From Phycomyces blakesleeanus NRRL 1555(-) (lineage: Eukaryota; Mucoromycota; Mucoromycetes; Mucorales; Phycomycetaceae), in the NCBI RefSeq assembly GCF_001638985.1, contig NW_017265150.1, positions 62,001 to 126,000 on the forward strand: a stretch of 64,000 bases of DNA, read 5' to 3'. Of the stretch, positions 47,817 to 59,709 are shown piece by piece. A model generated the notes under the pieces. It saw nothing but the letters and a program-made list of their open reading frames with translations, did no database searches and was not told where the DNA came from. The number at the start of each line of letters is the position of its first letter. The first letter of the stretch is position 1. The position numbers and the translations under genes were made by a program.

Positions 47817-50209
47817 ATGGCCAATGGACCCATCCCCCCTTCTGGTGTGCCACAACCACCACCACCACCACCACCTCAACAACCACAAACACAAGCACAA
47901 GCACAAGCACAAGCACAGGCTCAAGCACAAGCACAAGCACAAGCACAGGCTCAAACGCAAGCGCACCCTGTAGTTAGTGCACACTCGCAGGCACAGGTTC
48001 AGCAGCTGTTCCGCCAGCGACAGCTTCTAGCCTACCAGCAACAGATGGCACGCTCAGGGATGCTCCCTCCCACACCCATAATGAATGCCCAAGGATCTCC
48101 AGCACCACAACAGCAGAATGGACAACTTAACGGACCCAAACCCATCTCCACTCCGATACAGAGGTAATGGTCGTAGAATCTAACCGGGCCTGACACGTGT
48201 AGATTTACTAGGACAGAGACCACAGGTCAGGCAGTTCTTAGACTTCTTCAGTTTGCCGAACAACTAAATCCTGGTGTAGAGGTAACCAGTAAATGCCTTT
48301 TAGACTTTCTGCTCATCAAAGTAATAGGCTGCTCGCGATCCAATATTTTGGCAAAACTTCGTCTCCGACTTTTTCACCACCACAAGCTCGCTAACTATGC
48401 GCTTATCAAGTGCTAAGGAGGCCTTTCCAAAGAAATTCCGTAAGTATATTATTCGCTCATTGATCTACATACACAACCCAACTATCAAACTTGACCAATG
48501 CGTATCAACTATGACTTTATATTTATGTATATATATATATATATTACATTGTATTTAATTATATTATATATTATATTATATAAAATTTGTATATATAAAA
48601 ATATGTATACTTATACAACAGAGATTATTCGTGCTCTCCTCGTGCGATATTTCCACACACAATACGACTGTGGTATTGTATCTATTCAGCTCACATTGGA
48701 ACAGACAACAGAATATATTATGGCTGGCGGTCTTAATGTCGAATGTCCTCAAGCACGACTAATTCATCGTTATGACGACGGGCACTTGGTAATTTTTTGT
48801 TTTTAAAAAAACCCCAAAACCAAAAATTCTGCAAATCGATCAGTTGTCAGATTATAACCTTATTTTATAGGTTGTGTCAACCGGACATTTGTTGGTTCAA
48901 TTTGTTTTGACTCCGGAAGGTATCCGGAAGATTGAATACATGGACTTTGCGTCTCAGGGCCACGAGGAATTTATATCGCGAATGGCTCTGGAGGAGGATA
49001 ATAGAGATAAGGAACCTGCTACAGTTACTCTGCCATTGCCGGAATCACCTGTGAATGAATGGGGAGTTCCGATGCGAGTTTACAACATCCTTGAGGTAAG
49101 TTAAAGATCCGTATATTATTGGGTTCGGTTTGGTGACCAAATAATACAGTTGGCGGACTGTGCACTGCGGTTCCAAGAAGTTGCTTTTCATGCATTGGTG
49201 ACGGGAGAGACACCAAAATGTAAGTTTGAATATAAACGGGACAATATATCAAACCGAATTAGACTATTAGATTGCACTACCAGACTACATCAAATTAGGT
49301 TACTCTTGACCAGTATATTTAATAATTGTGTGTGTGTGTTTTAGCGAGTTTAAGTGCCATAGCAAATAACTGTAAACAACATCTTGCCAAAGCAAAGGAA
49401 TCAGCAACAGGTAATATAATATCTAGATATACATATATTTGCTCTTTATTAGAGTCTAGAATGAGTAACTTGATATTATATGATGTATAATATAATATAT
49501 ATCATAGTTAAACCATCAATGGCACAATCTGACGGTGGAAGTGAAGTCGGATTTCCAGGTGCTCCCTCGCCTGTTGTAAGGACCCAGGGCAATACCAATA
49601 GAGCCTACCCTATTCAATATCAACAGCAGCAACAGGTTATTCAATATCAACAACACCAACAAGCCCTTCAACAACAAGCTTTGATTCGTCAGCAGCAGCA
49701 GCAGCAAGCAATGCAACATGCCTCTTTAGGGCATTCCTTTTTGAATCAACAAAACCTGCAATATCAGCTCCAGCTCCAGCAGCAACAACAACAGCAACAG
49801 CAACAACATCAACAAGCTCAGGCTCAGGCACACGCACAGGCCCAAGCTCAAGCTCAAGCTCATGCACACGCTCAAGCTCAGGCCCAAGCTCAGGCCCAGG
49901 CTCAGGCCCAGGCCCAGGCCCAAGCACAGCAACAACAACAAGCACAACAGCAACAAATTGACCATCCACAGACTCCAGCACTCACACCACAACAGAGTGT
50001 ACCATACCCTCAGCCATACCCGGGTCCTTTTACACAGCCAGATTATGCTCCCAGTCCAGTCATTACACGTAAGTTGGGAAGGTGTTTGGGATGATAATGA
50101 ACAAATTGGTGAAATGAACTGTGTAGGGAAACGAAACAGCTCGATAAGCGAGACCAAGTCCCCTGTCGTACGCAAGAAAAACCGTACGCCCACTCCACAG
50201 AGAAAGTAG
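47817..50209 (+). CDS. LIM-domain-binding protein (LDB1/SEUSS/Adn1-like)
   Basis: A transcriptional adaptor family that dimerises and recruits LIM or other DNA-binding partners in the nucleus. Nine exons (47817-48163, 48203-48281, 48328-48439, 48622-48788, 48871-49095, 49150-49219, 49345-49410, 49508-50068 and 50127-50209) give 569 residues. The LDB core spans about residues 115-360: GQAVLRLLQFAEQL, DPIFWQNFVSDFFT, FQIIRALLVRYF, VEYMDF-like KIEYMDFASQGHEEFI, and WGVPMRVYNILELADC. Flanks are low-complexity: an N-terminal polyproline/(QA)n tract, and a long Q-rich region with a second (QA)n tract in exon 8. The last exon encodes a basic, likely nuclear-localising end (RKRNSS...VVRKKNRTP). Intron 2 is only 46 bases. 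The stop lies 307 bases from that of the convergent Arp10 gene. Confidence 0.9.
47888..47962 (+). repeat. First Gln-Ala dipeptide repeat tract
   Basis: Tandem six-base units (mostly caagca, some caggct) encode about a dozen QA/QT dipeptides in exon 1 of the LDB-like gene. Near-perfect units imply recent slippage. Confidence 0.85.
49815..49925 (+). repeat. Second Gln-Ala dipeptide repeat tract
   Basis: A second in-frame run of six-base units encoding QA/HA dipeptides in exon 8 of the LDB-like gene, next to plain polyQ. Units alternate caggct, caagct and caggcc, so the amino-acid repeat is more regular than the DNA. Confidence 0.85.
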
Positions 50210-50516
50210 CTTAAAAGCTGGAGGTCCGGGAGAAACCCGCCACACTTTTCCCATTCTGTACAGTTGTTTTATAAGGACTCTTATGCTTCGTCCACCTTTC
50301 TCTTCCTCTTCTTTTTCCTTTGTAAAAACATGTTTCAAGCCAAAAATATAACTTTTGTCGACTTTTAATTTCTAAAAAAAAAACGTACACACACAAAGCA
50401 AAAAAAAAAAAGCAAAAAAAAAATTATCACTCTCCCTTTCATGCCTCCCTTTCCCTCTTCTTCTTCCTTCTCTTCGATAACGTCAACACCGTCAACAACA
50501 GCAAGAATAACAAGCT
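50210..50516. other. Convergent 3' region between LDB-like and Arp10 genes
   Basis: About 300 bases hold both 3' ends. Long A runs at 50374-50422 and a CT-rich tract follow. Transcripts from the two genes probably overlap here. Confidence 0.5.
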
Positions 50517-52399
50517 TCACGTTTCTGCCTCTGAGTTCCAGTTTCCAATCGACCAGTCCATTACCTGGCCGGCGAACTTCTCGCGCGACATCTCTTCTCC
50601 AGATAATTTAAGCGATCCCATTAATGATCCTAGATTTCACAATTAGTTAATTATTTATCACAAACATTTAATTTTGTCTCTTTCTTTTTTTTTTCTTTTC
50701 TAAAAATATATAATATACATATATACATATACATATCAAATATTTACCTCCAATCCACCCACGAACATTATTCATAAACACTCGACCACTTTCCTCGGGA
50801 GACTCTATAAATTTGACTGATTCCCACAGCTGGAGCAGCGATGAATAGCGTTTTCTCTCTGACTCAGTCGGTGCTTTCATGATCTGCAGCAATTCCTGCT
50901 TAAGGCGTGCATGAAATCCAGGCAAAAGTGATGTTCCACCAATAATCAGTAGCGATCCCACCATGTGCTTTCTGAGATCAGGTTGAAGCTAATAATTTTT
51001 TTTTTTTGGTATAAGCAGAGCAAAGCTGAATGTATATCATATACATAAAACTGTTCGAATGCAAATCCTTCCTTACTTTCAAAAGACAGTCGAGAATTGT
51101 GTATACTACACTGGGCTCATCCTCATCACCTTCGAAAAGAACCTCGGCTGCTCTTTCACGGACCCAGCCTGGGATCCACAGATTGGCCTTCCCACCATCC
51201 GGCAGCGCAATGGGATAATAGAGGTCGGTAGCAATGCTAAGGTTCTTGTACTCCACCAGGCGATCTTCTTCCTCGTGTGGCATTTTGACAGGAGAGCAAA
51301 ACAGCACCCTGGTTTTCATATCCTCAAGTAGATCGGATGTCAGGAGAGCAACCGGCACAGGATTCTGAGGGGCAAGAGAGAGGTGGAGGGTAGAAGGGGG
51401 TATATAGCGACCATGGCCTAGCAATAGAGCTCTCAAACGAAGTCCCAAGGATCTACCTGCTAGTGGAGTGGTAGTGACATAAGGAAGCAATGGGCGCATA
51501 TCATATAACTTAAGTACACAAAGAATGTAAGTAATTTGCGTCTAGGTTGTTTAACCTCTTTTTTTTTGTTGGATCATTGTATCTTACGGGTAAAATATTT
51601 GTTTCGAGATGGCCGCAGTCCACCACCAATCCTTTTGTCATTCCAGTAGTAAGTAAAGCCATAAGGTGTATGGGAACAAAAGAAATCGAAGGCACCTAGG
51701 GTACATATTTTTTTTTTAAAAAAAAATTATAGTGAGTACGTAGGCATAGTGTTAAATTATTTATTTATATATATGTATTTGTTTTTTGAGTACACTACTT
51801 GGAAATAATCAAAGAGGATCTTGGCAATCGTCTGCTTGAGCACAACTGGTGCCAACGGGGACTCACACAAGATCACTTTGCGAGACTTTGGATCAGTTAA
51901 TAGTAATCTATAATAGCCATGATTTTAATTAAACTAAATATATACGTTATAAGAATAATAAAGAAAAAAGAGAATGACAAGGAACACTTTTTGCTTTTGC
52001 TTCAATTTGTTTTTCTTTTTTGGCATACCGGAAATAGATGTCATGAAGCAATTTCTTTAATTTCTCTTCTAGTTGTTTCAGGTTTCCCTTTGCCATCAGG
52101 TCCAAGTCGTACAGCTCTATCATGGGTCCATCCACACAATGAGCCTCTCCATTGCTAGTCCGTGATGACTGCAGTCGAGTCCATGTTGGAATTATATGGC
52201 GTGGATGGGATTCCCCGGAAAACCCACACTTGATATAGAGTGACCCTACATCCAGTACAACCCTGTCTTCAGTACCATAAATCGAATGTCTGCGGGCAAA
52301 GTTGTGGAGAGACGAGGCAGACGTGTAGCTCGCAAAGTAATTTGATGAAAGAGGTTCAGATGACGTGGTTGTCATGATGGTTCCATCTATTTGATTCAT
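50517..52399 (-). CDS. Actin-related protein, Arp10-like dynactin subunit
   Basis: Arp10/Arp11 caps the pointed end of the dynactin filament. Six exons (52399-52029, 51907-51799, 51695-51588, 51508-51077, 50988-50748 and 50629-50517) join in phase to 457 residues. Actin-fold features are seen: RVVLDVGSLYIKCGFSGES (first phosphate loop), RKVILCESPLAPVVLKQ, TTGMTKGLVVDCGHLETN (second phosphate loop), RPLLPYVTTTPLAGRSLG, LLIIGGTSLLPGF (adenosine motif) and WIGGSLMGSLKLSGEEMSRE near the end. The diverged phosphate loops and the TTPLAG segment point to the Arp10 branch rather than actin or Arp1. The start is the first ATG in frame, followed by a short Ser/Thr-rich extension. The gene diverges from eIF6, with 218 bases between their starts. 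Confidence 0.85.
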
Positions 52400-52617
52400 T
52401 GTCCTACTTTCTTGTGAAATGCCAACTTTCTTATCCAGGGCCAGCAGTCACGGTACTCACGATATTCAAATCTAATTATATTTTATATGTGAATAAATTG
52501 AAAAAAATAAAAATAAAAAAAAAATAAAAAAATTATGAGACAAAAGAAGTATATAGAATCTCCTTCCTTTCACCCTTTTTTTTTTCCTTCTTCATTTCTG
52601 TTATCGATTAAAACACG
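52400..52617. promoter_or_regulatory. Short bidirectional promoter between Arp10-like and eIF6 genes
   Basis: Only 218 bases separate the two divergent start codons. The middle is A/T-tract rich (52498-52535), and a CT-rich run precedes the eIF6 ATG. Shared control is inferred from spacing. Confidence 0.5.
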
Positions 52618-53675
52618 ATGGCTGTCCGTAAGTAAATTAAAGAGTAATTCTATAATTGATTTGTAGCTCTTTGAATTAACATTTGACGATTCTCAAACAG
52701 GCGCACAATTCGAAAACAGCAATGAGATTGGTGTGTTCTCTCGTCTGACCAACAGTTACTGCATCACTGCCTTGGGTGGATCTGAGAACTTTTACAGGTA
52801 GATATATTTATATATATATATTTATTTATTTATTTAAAAAAAGATCCCGAGAATCATTTGCTCTCTCTGTCTATTTTTTTTTTAAAAAAGAAATGGGTGT
52901 GCATGGAGTTAAACTGATTATTTATTTATAATTATTACTCTAGTGTATTTGAGGGTGAATTAGGTGATGTGATTCCTATTGTTCACACTTCTATTGCTGG
53001 CACTCGTATTGTCGGTCGCTTGACTGTCGGTAACAAGAATGGTCTCTTGGTTCCCAACACTACTACCGATCAGGAACTCCAGCATCTCCGTAACTCTTTA
53101 CCCGACAGTGTTCACGTACAGCGTGTCGAGGAACGTTTGTCGGCTCTTGGTAACGTTATTGCATGCAATGACTATGTTGCCCTTGTCCATCCAGATCTTG
53201 ATCGTGTAAGAATGTTAAAATTTATTCAATTCGACCAAGTACAATATGCGTCAACATCGAACACCTTTCTCACTTCCTAAAAAATATTTTACAATAATAA
53301 CAATAGGAAACCGAAGAGATTATTGCAGATATTCTTCAGGTCGAGGTCTTTAGACAGACTGTGGCTGATAATGTGTTGGTTGGTTCTTATTGCGCTTTGA
53401 GCAACCAGGGTGGTCTTGTCCACCCTCGTACATCGATCCAGGACCAGGATGAGTTGTCGTCCTTGTTGCAGATCCCCCTTGTGGCCGGTACTGTCAACCG
53501 TGGCTCAGATGTCATTGGAGCTGGCTGTGTTGTGAACGATTGGTGTGCCTTTGCTGGTATGGACACTACCTCTACCGAATTGAGTGTGATGGAGAGCATC
53601 TTCAAGCTCCAGGACGCCCAGCCTAGTGCCATTGTCAACGAGCTTAGAGATACTTTGGTCGACACTTACTCATAA
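52618..53675 (+). CDS. TIF6: Eukaryotic translation initiation factor 6
   Basis: eIF6 binds uL14 on the pre-60S and 60S subunit, is needed for nucleolar maturation, and blocks premature joining with 40S. Exons 52618-52627, 52701-52797, 52944-53205 and 53307-53675 give 245 residues, exactly the usual length. The first coding exon holds only ten bases (Met-Ala-Val and the first base of Arg). The pentein-fold repeats are recognisable: [29 protein letters not shown] [59 protein letters not shown] and [20 protein letters not shown]. The C-terminal tail is short and Asp/Thr/Ser-containing. All introns have GT-AG ends. Confidence 0.98.
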
Positions 53676-56616
53676 ATATTTTATTTTGCATTGTTCATTT
53701 GTTTTATTGTTTTATATTTATACTATTTTCCCATATTAAATTCCGTGCACTTTAAGAAACTTTTTGAAAAAGAGACATTATGTAAATCAGCTTTAAGAAT
53801 TCACCTTTTTTTTGTTTTGTTTCTATTTTGTTTCTTTGGTCTTGTGCCTAGAGTGCATAGGAAATAATGCCAAGTAAGAAGAATAAGAGGAAGGAAGAAC
53901 TATGTACGTATTGGTATCCTTTAATTTGGCAAAATTTGAGTTTTACTTGATTCAATTAATTCACAGGAATTGTTAAAAGTGAGTGGAGTGGAAGCATTTG
54001 ATACAAAAGTGCAATGAGCATGAATATAGATAACATTATATGAATAAATGAAATTATAAAAATTTAAGTAAAAGTAACATATATATTATATATTCCCTTT
54101 TCTTGCAGAGTGCTCTATATCAAGCAAAATCACCATGACAGCTAAATTGATTAATAAGCATTTCTTGTCTTTCAAAAAAAAAAAAAGATACATGATATAT
54201 CAATGCACCTAATAAAATAAACCTGTTGGAACGATTCAAATAATTTAATGAAAAGGCTTGATTTGACATGAGGTGACTACCCTTTTCTTTTCATTATTTT
54301 TCGAGAGTTTCTCACTATAATCTAATCTACTTTTTTGTAATTAGAAAATGAATGATGAGCCTGTTTTGATAAGTCAATATTTTGAACATTTTAATTTATA
54401 CAATTAACTTTGGAACAAGCTTAATTGTTCTTTATGTTATTTTTTAAAAACTTAGAGATAAAATGCATACAAAAAAATGATGTTTCAAATTGTTTATTTT
54501 TATTTTTAAAAGATATTTTACAGGAGACATATACATTACGATTACAAACCTAATAAAATAAACCAATAAGTAAAAGTTGAAATTGTTTATTTTAATGATG
54601 CATTCAAGAGAATGACAAGATAAATTCAGTTAAGGTGAGTAGCACTCGATTTCTTCAGTTATTATCAGAAGACCGTCGTGATATAATGATCATCCTTTTA
54701 TCTTGTCATTTTCTCAAATTAAATTGTAAAATGATAATTACCTTTAAAAAAAACTGACAGGCTTAGACTCTTTTTAGAAGCTTTTTAAAAAAAACAAAAA
54801 AATGAGTTTTATGATTCAGGAAGAGAATGATAAAAACACAAGATTCTCTGGATTATATAAAGTCCATCAGTCGTAAACTTCTCTACACGATTATTCAGAC
54901 ATATGCTTGTCTTTGGTTTTGGTTTGTATCATCCGCTGGACGATATCTCAATCCAGAGAATTGTATGTTTTTATTTTAAAAATGTTTAAAAGGAAAAGTA
55001 TTTACATACCCAGAGCTAATATTTTCAATCAACTGAACAGTCACTATAGCTTTTTTCAAAAGGAAATCAAAAATCTAAACAAAAAATTATGATTAGCCAT
55101 GCAATTTTTTTCATAGATGGAAATGAAAAAGAAAATTATATAAAGTATGGTTCTCAGTTTTGCATGAATGGTAATAAAAAAGTTGTGTCAACACCGAATT
55201 ACTCATCTGACTCGTCATCTAATAGATCATCATATTGAACCCCCCCTTTAAAAAACAAAGGATAATTAAAAAGATATCTTACCATGACTGACGGACTCTT
55301 TCAGTAACAGAATACAAAAGAAATATATATATCATAAAATGATCAAGAAATCTAAATCAAAGAATGATAAGTAAAAATGCTCTTTCATCATTATGTAACA
55401 TAAAGAATAAAAGAAAAGGATTTTCATTTCGAGAAAGGCTCAGGTATACAGCCAATTTTTATCCACAGAAGTTTCAGACGGTAATTCCAACAAAAAGTTT
55501 CTATCATCATTGACTTTCTCCCCAATAGCGTCCTTTCTTTTATTCTTTATAATTTTAATATCTAAAATGATTCTCACCTCTTGTAAACTGTTATAAACAT
55601 TTAACTGAACTGTAAAGAGGCATCAAGACATGATGTGTAAATCTGTAAACAATAAAAATAGTATTTAGTATTGTCAACTTTTGGAAGGGATATCATAAAA
55701 TAAAGCCAAGTGCGCTTGTACGTATAAACATCAGTATTAAAGGGTTCTCAGCACTAAATAGTCAGAAACTCTAGTTTGTTTGACGTAATATAGCATCTTT
55801 TGCTTATACGTTTACAAAGCGACTTGAATAATATTCTTATAGAGATATTATAATATAAGAAAAAGGTTGAATAGCTTACCAAGCAAGAAGAGGATAGAGA
55901 AAATAATAATATCGTTTTCCAGGGTATTTATAAGTTTTTTTTTTTTCTAAAAAAAAAATTATTATTTTTATTTTTTTTTCTAGTGAAAAAAAATTTTTCT
56001 CTGGCGGGAGTCAACATATAACAGTCCAAAGTCGTTTAATGATTGGCTAAATTAAATTTGTTTGGAGTCTTAACTTGTATTCAACTTCAATTTATAATAT
56101 AATATAAATAACATAAAATAAAGTAAGATAATTTCTTTTGTTACTTGCATTTTTGTGTATAGTGAATAGTGTATATAAATTTTACTAATAAAAAAGATCC
56201 AACCACAATACTCAAAAGCAAATAGTTTATATTCAAAGAATAATCTTGTCAAACAAAGGTTATTCTATAGATATATTCATTAATGAGACTTCATAAAGGC
56301 ATTGAATATTGCATAGGTGTTAAACCACCAAAAAAATAAATAAAAAAATTATACAATATGTATTTTGAACATAGAAATCTGTAGTCTTTCTTTTAGAGAC
56401 CAAGGCACATACTGCATTCAAAGACTTGATAGAATTATATAAAAGACATTAAAGCCATTTCTTCATAATTTGATTTTAATTTTCTTTTTCTATAGCAAAA
56501 ATATCCTTTAGGTGGTTTTAATCTACTATTTTTCTTTTTTTTTTTTTTTTTAAATTTTTAAATTTATATATATAAAATATTCTTATTCAAAATCCAGTCT
56601 TGAACCTTCTTCTACC
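53676..56616. other. Large AT-rich intergenic region
   Basis: About 2.9 kb with no supported gene on either strand. A 16-base phrase, cctaataaaataaacc, occurs at 54208-54223 and 54549-54564, with a shared aaattgtttatttt nearby at 54487 and 54582. These may be worn repeat copies. A large T/A-tract palindrome lies at about 55934-55961. Several A/T runs precede the J-protein gene. Confidence 0.55.
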
Positions 56617-57954
56617 ATGGCCGCAAAAGGCATCGATGCAGAAGTAGATTACTATGATTTGCTTGGGATTCAGATTACCTCGACTGAAAAAGAGATTACA
56701 AAAGCATATCGTGTAAAAGCACTAGCAGTTCATCCTGATAAGAATCCTAGTCCAGATGCAGGCATGTCCCCTTACATGTTTTTTTATTATTTTTCAGTAA
56801 AGTCCAAATGATAACAAGTCCTTTCTTGCTTAATATCTATATACACATTTAGCTACTCTTTTTCACACACTTAGCGAGGCGTATGAGGTCCTAAAAGACG
56901 TGCAGGCCAAGGCAGCATATGACAAGCTGTACAGAGCTCGTCTCGATCGTAAAAAGAAACAGATGGAGATGGATTCCAAACGACGAAAGGCACAGGAAGA
57001 ACTCGAGAGTCGTGAGAATGCAGCCAAGCGTACCAAGACAGATCTTTCGGAAGCAGAGGCGCAGTACAAAAAAGAGCTGGCCCGTTTAAGAGAAGAGGGC
57101 GCGAAACGTCGTCAAGAAGACTGGAAGACAGAAGAAGTTGTGCCAGGTAATAATATATATGTATTTGTAGTAACAATTCGATTTTTTTTTGTTTTTTTTT
57201 TAGAGTTTTGGTATGATAATTTAAATAACTAAATAAATGTTCGATATTTTATAGAGATGCCCGAGACAACTGAATTGGACTGTGCACTCAAGATCAAATG
57301 GAAGCGGAAAAAGCATGCCTTTACGGAAGAAAGCATTAAAGAGCTATTGAATACAATTGGAAAAGTAGACACGATTGCATTTTCAGAAAAGAAGAAAGGA
57401 AGTGCACTCGTGGTTTTCAAGACTGTTGTTGATGCTGTAAGTTTGTTTTCTTCAAGAAAAGTGATATTAGGAAATTGACTGTGCAATAACATATGTTTAT
57501 AAGCATGCGATCATGACAAACAAAGATACCAATCAGTCTCTGGCTTTGTTCGAGTCAATTGATTGGGCTACTGGAAAAGAGCCTGCTATTGTGGGTAGAT
57601 TGAATGCTGATTATCAGAAACAGCAAGCTGCCAGACAGGCCCACTATGCAAATGACACACGCCAGACAATTCCTACCGGAAAGCCCTTGTTTTCAGCTGG
57701 TTCACAAAGTTCGTTTTTCCGTAATATATCCGCTTCTGCTATCAAGGTAGATATAATCAAAAGTGCATCCCAACAACAACAAAAGTCGCCTTTTATTAAT
57801 TAAGTAATTAATTTATTATTTTATTATTATTTGTTAGTTGTCTTCCAATGGTCCCAAATTGTCTGATAAAGACTATGAAACAATTACACTAATGCAATTG
57901 AGAAATTCAGAGAGGGAAAAAACGCTGCGAAAACTAAAGGAAGGAGGGCAGTAA
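56617..57954 (+). CDS. DNAJC17-like J protein with RRM (Cwf23-type)
   Basis: This family pairs an N-terminal J domain with an RNA-recognition motif and is linked to the spliceosome. Exons 56617-56761, 56853-57146, 57255-57436, 57504-57746 and 57838-57954 give 326 residues. The J domain is residues 11-80: VDYYDLLGI, the Hsp70-stimulating HPD motif at 39-41, and LFHTLSEAYEVLKD. A charged helix follows (RKKKQMEMDSKRRKAQEEL), then an RRM-like fold (ALKIKWKRKKHAFTEESIKELLNTIGKVDTI..., KKGSALVVFKTVVDA), and a tail ending in the family's DYETITLMQLRNSEREK block. Intron 1 requires a GC donor (CAG|GCATGT) to join NPSPDA to ATLFHTLSEAYEV. The gene converges on the Stm1-like gene. Confidence 0.92.
56762..56852 (+). 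other. GC-AG intron 1 of the DNAJC17-like gene
   Basis: The donor reads GATGCAG|GCATGT and the acceptor CATTTAG|CTACT. Only this junction keeps the J-domain helix NPSPDAATLFHTLSEAYEV in frame; the nearest GT, three bases on, leads to stops or a shifted frame with the available acceptors. Confidence 0.82.
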
Positions 57955-58414
57955 TTATGATATGAATATGTAAATTTGTGTAAATAAAACAAAAACCGAA
58001 AAAGATACAATAAATTTAATAACCAAGAAAGATTGACTTTAATTATTTTTTTCTTCATGTATGTTTTATTGTCCTACTATATCAATCAATCAATATACAC
58101 AATTCATAATAATTTTGTGATTTAATCCATATAATCCAATCCATACATACATATTGGATTGATTATTCAAGTATTCAGCAATTATTATCCTTAAATGTGT
58201 TTGTACTGCTAAAAATCCATCTTGGAAATTAGAGGTCAAACAATGGAAAACATCAAATGTATATGTACATTCCATTCCCTTGTCTCTCATAGCAACACTT
58301 TTTTGGATCCTTTAGAATTATATATATATATACTCCATTGACGTTTTATTTTTCTTTTTTTTTGTAAAGAAAAAATGTTGATGCCGTTTTAATATTTATT
58401 AAGCTTTTCTTTTT
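57955..58414. other. Convergent 3' region
   Basis: AT-rich DNA between the J-protein and Stm1-like stops, with an ATCA repeat (58081-58092) and a TA run. No gene is supported. Confidence 0.5.
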
Positions 58415-59709
58415 TTATGCTCCGAGGGAGGGGAAGAGGGAGTCATCCTGGAGGTTGACAGCGGGGCCGTTGGTCTGACGGGGGGCGTTGTTGCGACGAC
58501 CGTTACCACGACCGCGACGCTCACCACCGGCAGGACCGGAACGACGCTCCTCACGGAAAGCAGGGCGAGCCTTCTCCTGGAAACGCTGCTCAATCTCAAT
58601 CAAGACCTTCTCCTTCTTGACCTTCTCGGTCTTCTTGACAGTCTTGGTCTCCTATACATATAAAGAAATCATTACAGAGTCAGTACTGCTATTTTAATAT
58701 ACATAAAAAAAAACCATATTGTTCTTTCTCTATTTCTCTCTCTCTTGATTTTGATATACTAATATCTTAAATGTTAAACGCACCTTGGCAACGAAGAAAT
58801 CGGGCTCCTCAGTCTTGACAAAGGCAACAGAGTCCTTCCACTTGGCGTCGTCGGAACCCTCGTTAGCCTTGCGGGACTCGGGGAGAGCAACCTTGAGGGC
58901 CTTGGCGGCCTTCTCGGCGAGGTACTCATCAAGAGTCTTTACGATCTCTTCGGGCTCTTCGGGGATAATAGGAGTCTCCTTTTCGGCGGAAGCGGGGTCG
59001 GCAGAAGAGGGGGTGTCGGCAGAGCTATAGTAATCAAACAAACACAGAGAATAAGAATAAGGCTAAATATATACATATATATATATATATGTATAAAAAT
59101 AATACTAATATTCCTACTACTGCTAAATATTAAATATTAACAGAAAAACTTACGCCTCAGCCTGGGCAGACTCGGGGTGTCCCCAGCCCTGCTTCTCCTT
59201 CTTCTCGGAATCACTGATGATTGAGAAAAAAAATTAATTTTAGCATTTAGCTTTTTTTTCTTCCTTGTTTTCAACATTGACAGCTATAATGCGATCAACT
59301 TACGCAATGCCGGTGGCACTGTGGCGGTCAAACTGACGACCACGCTGGGGGCGACCCTCACGGGGAGCACCACCCTCGCGACGGGGACCACGGGGACCAC
59401 GCTGCTTGGGGGCCTCTGAATAATACAATAAAAAATAAAAGTTGATTGTGTAAGTTAAGTTTTATTTTCGATTGGGTTTGTCGAAATGTGTCTCTGTGGG
59501 GTGTGTGAGGGCAGGGGTGGGAGGGCAGGCAGTTAAAACGTACCACCATCCTTAGGCTTGGCAGAGGGACCGCGCTTGTCGGTCTTGCCCTGGGGCTTGG
59601 CAGCATCAGTCTTCTTCTGCTCCTTAACGGGAGCGGTGGTCTGAGGACGGACCTCATCCTCGTCTCCGAGGATATCGAAGAGGTTCTTGGAGAACGCAGC
59701 GGCAGTCAT
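58415..59709 (-). CDS. STM1: Stm1/SERBP1/HABP4-family ribosome-binding protein
   Basis: Stm1-type proteins occupy the mRNA channel of idle 80S ribosomes and preserve them during nutrient stress. Exons 59709-59544, 59415-59304, 59213-59154, 59024-58784 and 58651-58415 give 271 residues, close to yeast Stm1. The N-terminus (FSKNLFDILGDE) matches the family. An Arg/Gly-rich region leads into the hallmark GRQFDRHSATGI (about residues 81-92) and QGWGHPES. A central acidic part has LDEYLAEKA, and a basic ETKTVKKTEKVKKEK stretch precedes an RGG-like tail ending VNLQDDSLFPSLGA. Third codon positions are markedly C-rich compared with most neighbours, consistent with very high expression. On the coding strand a GA-rich leader precedes the ATG. 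Confidence 0.95.

Noticed and set aside
47888..49925. Regular six-base repeats considered as a minisatellite unrelated to coding
   Set aside because: They stay in frame within exons of the LDB-like gene and encode Gln-Ala dipeptides.
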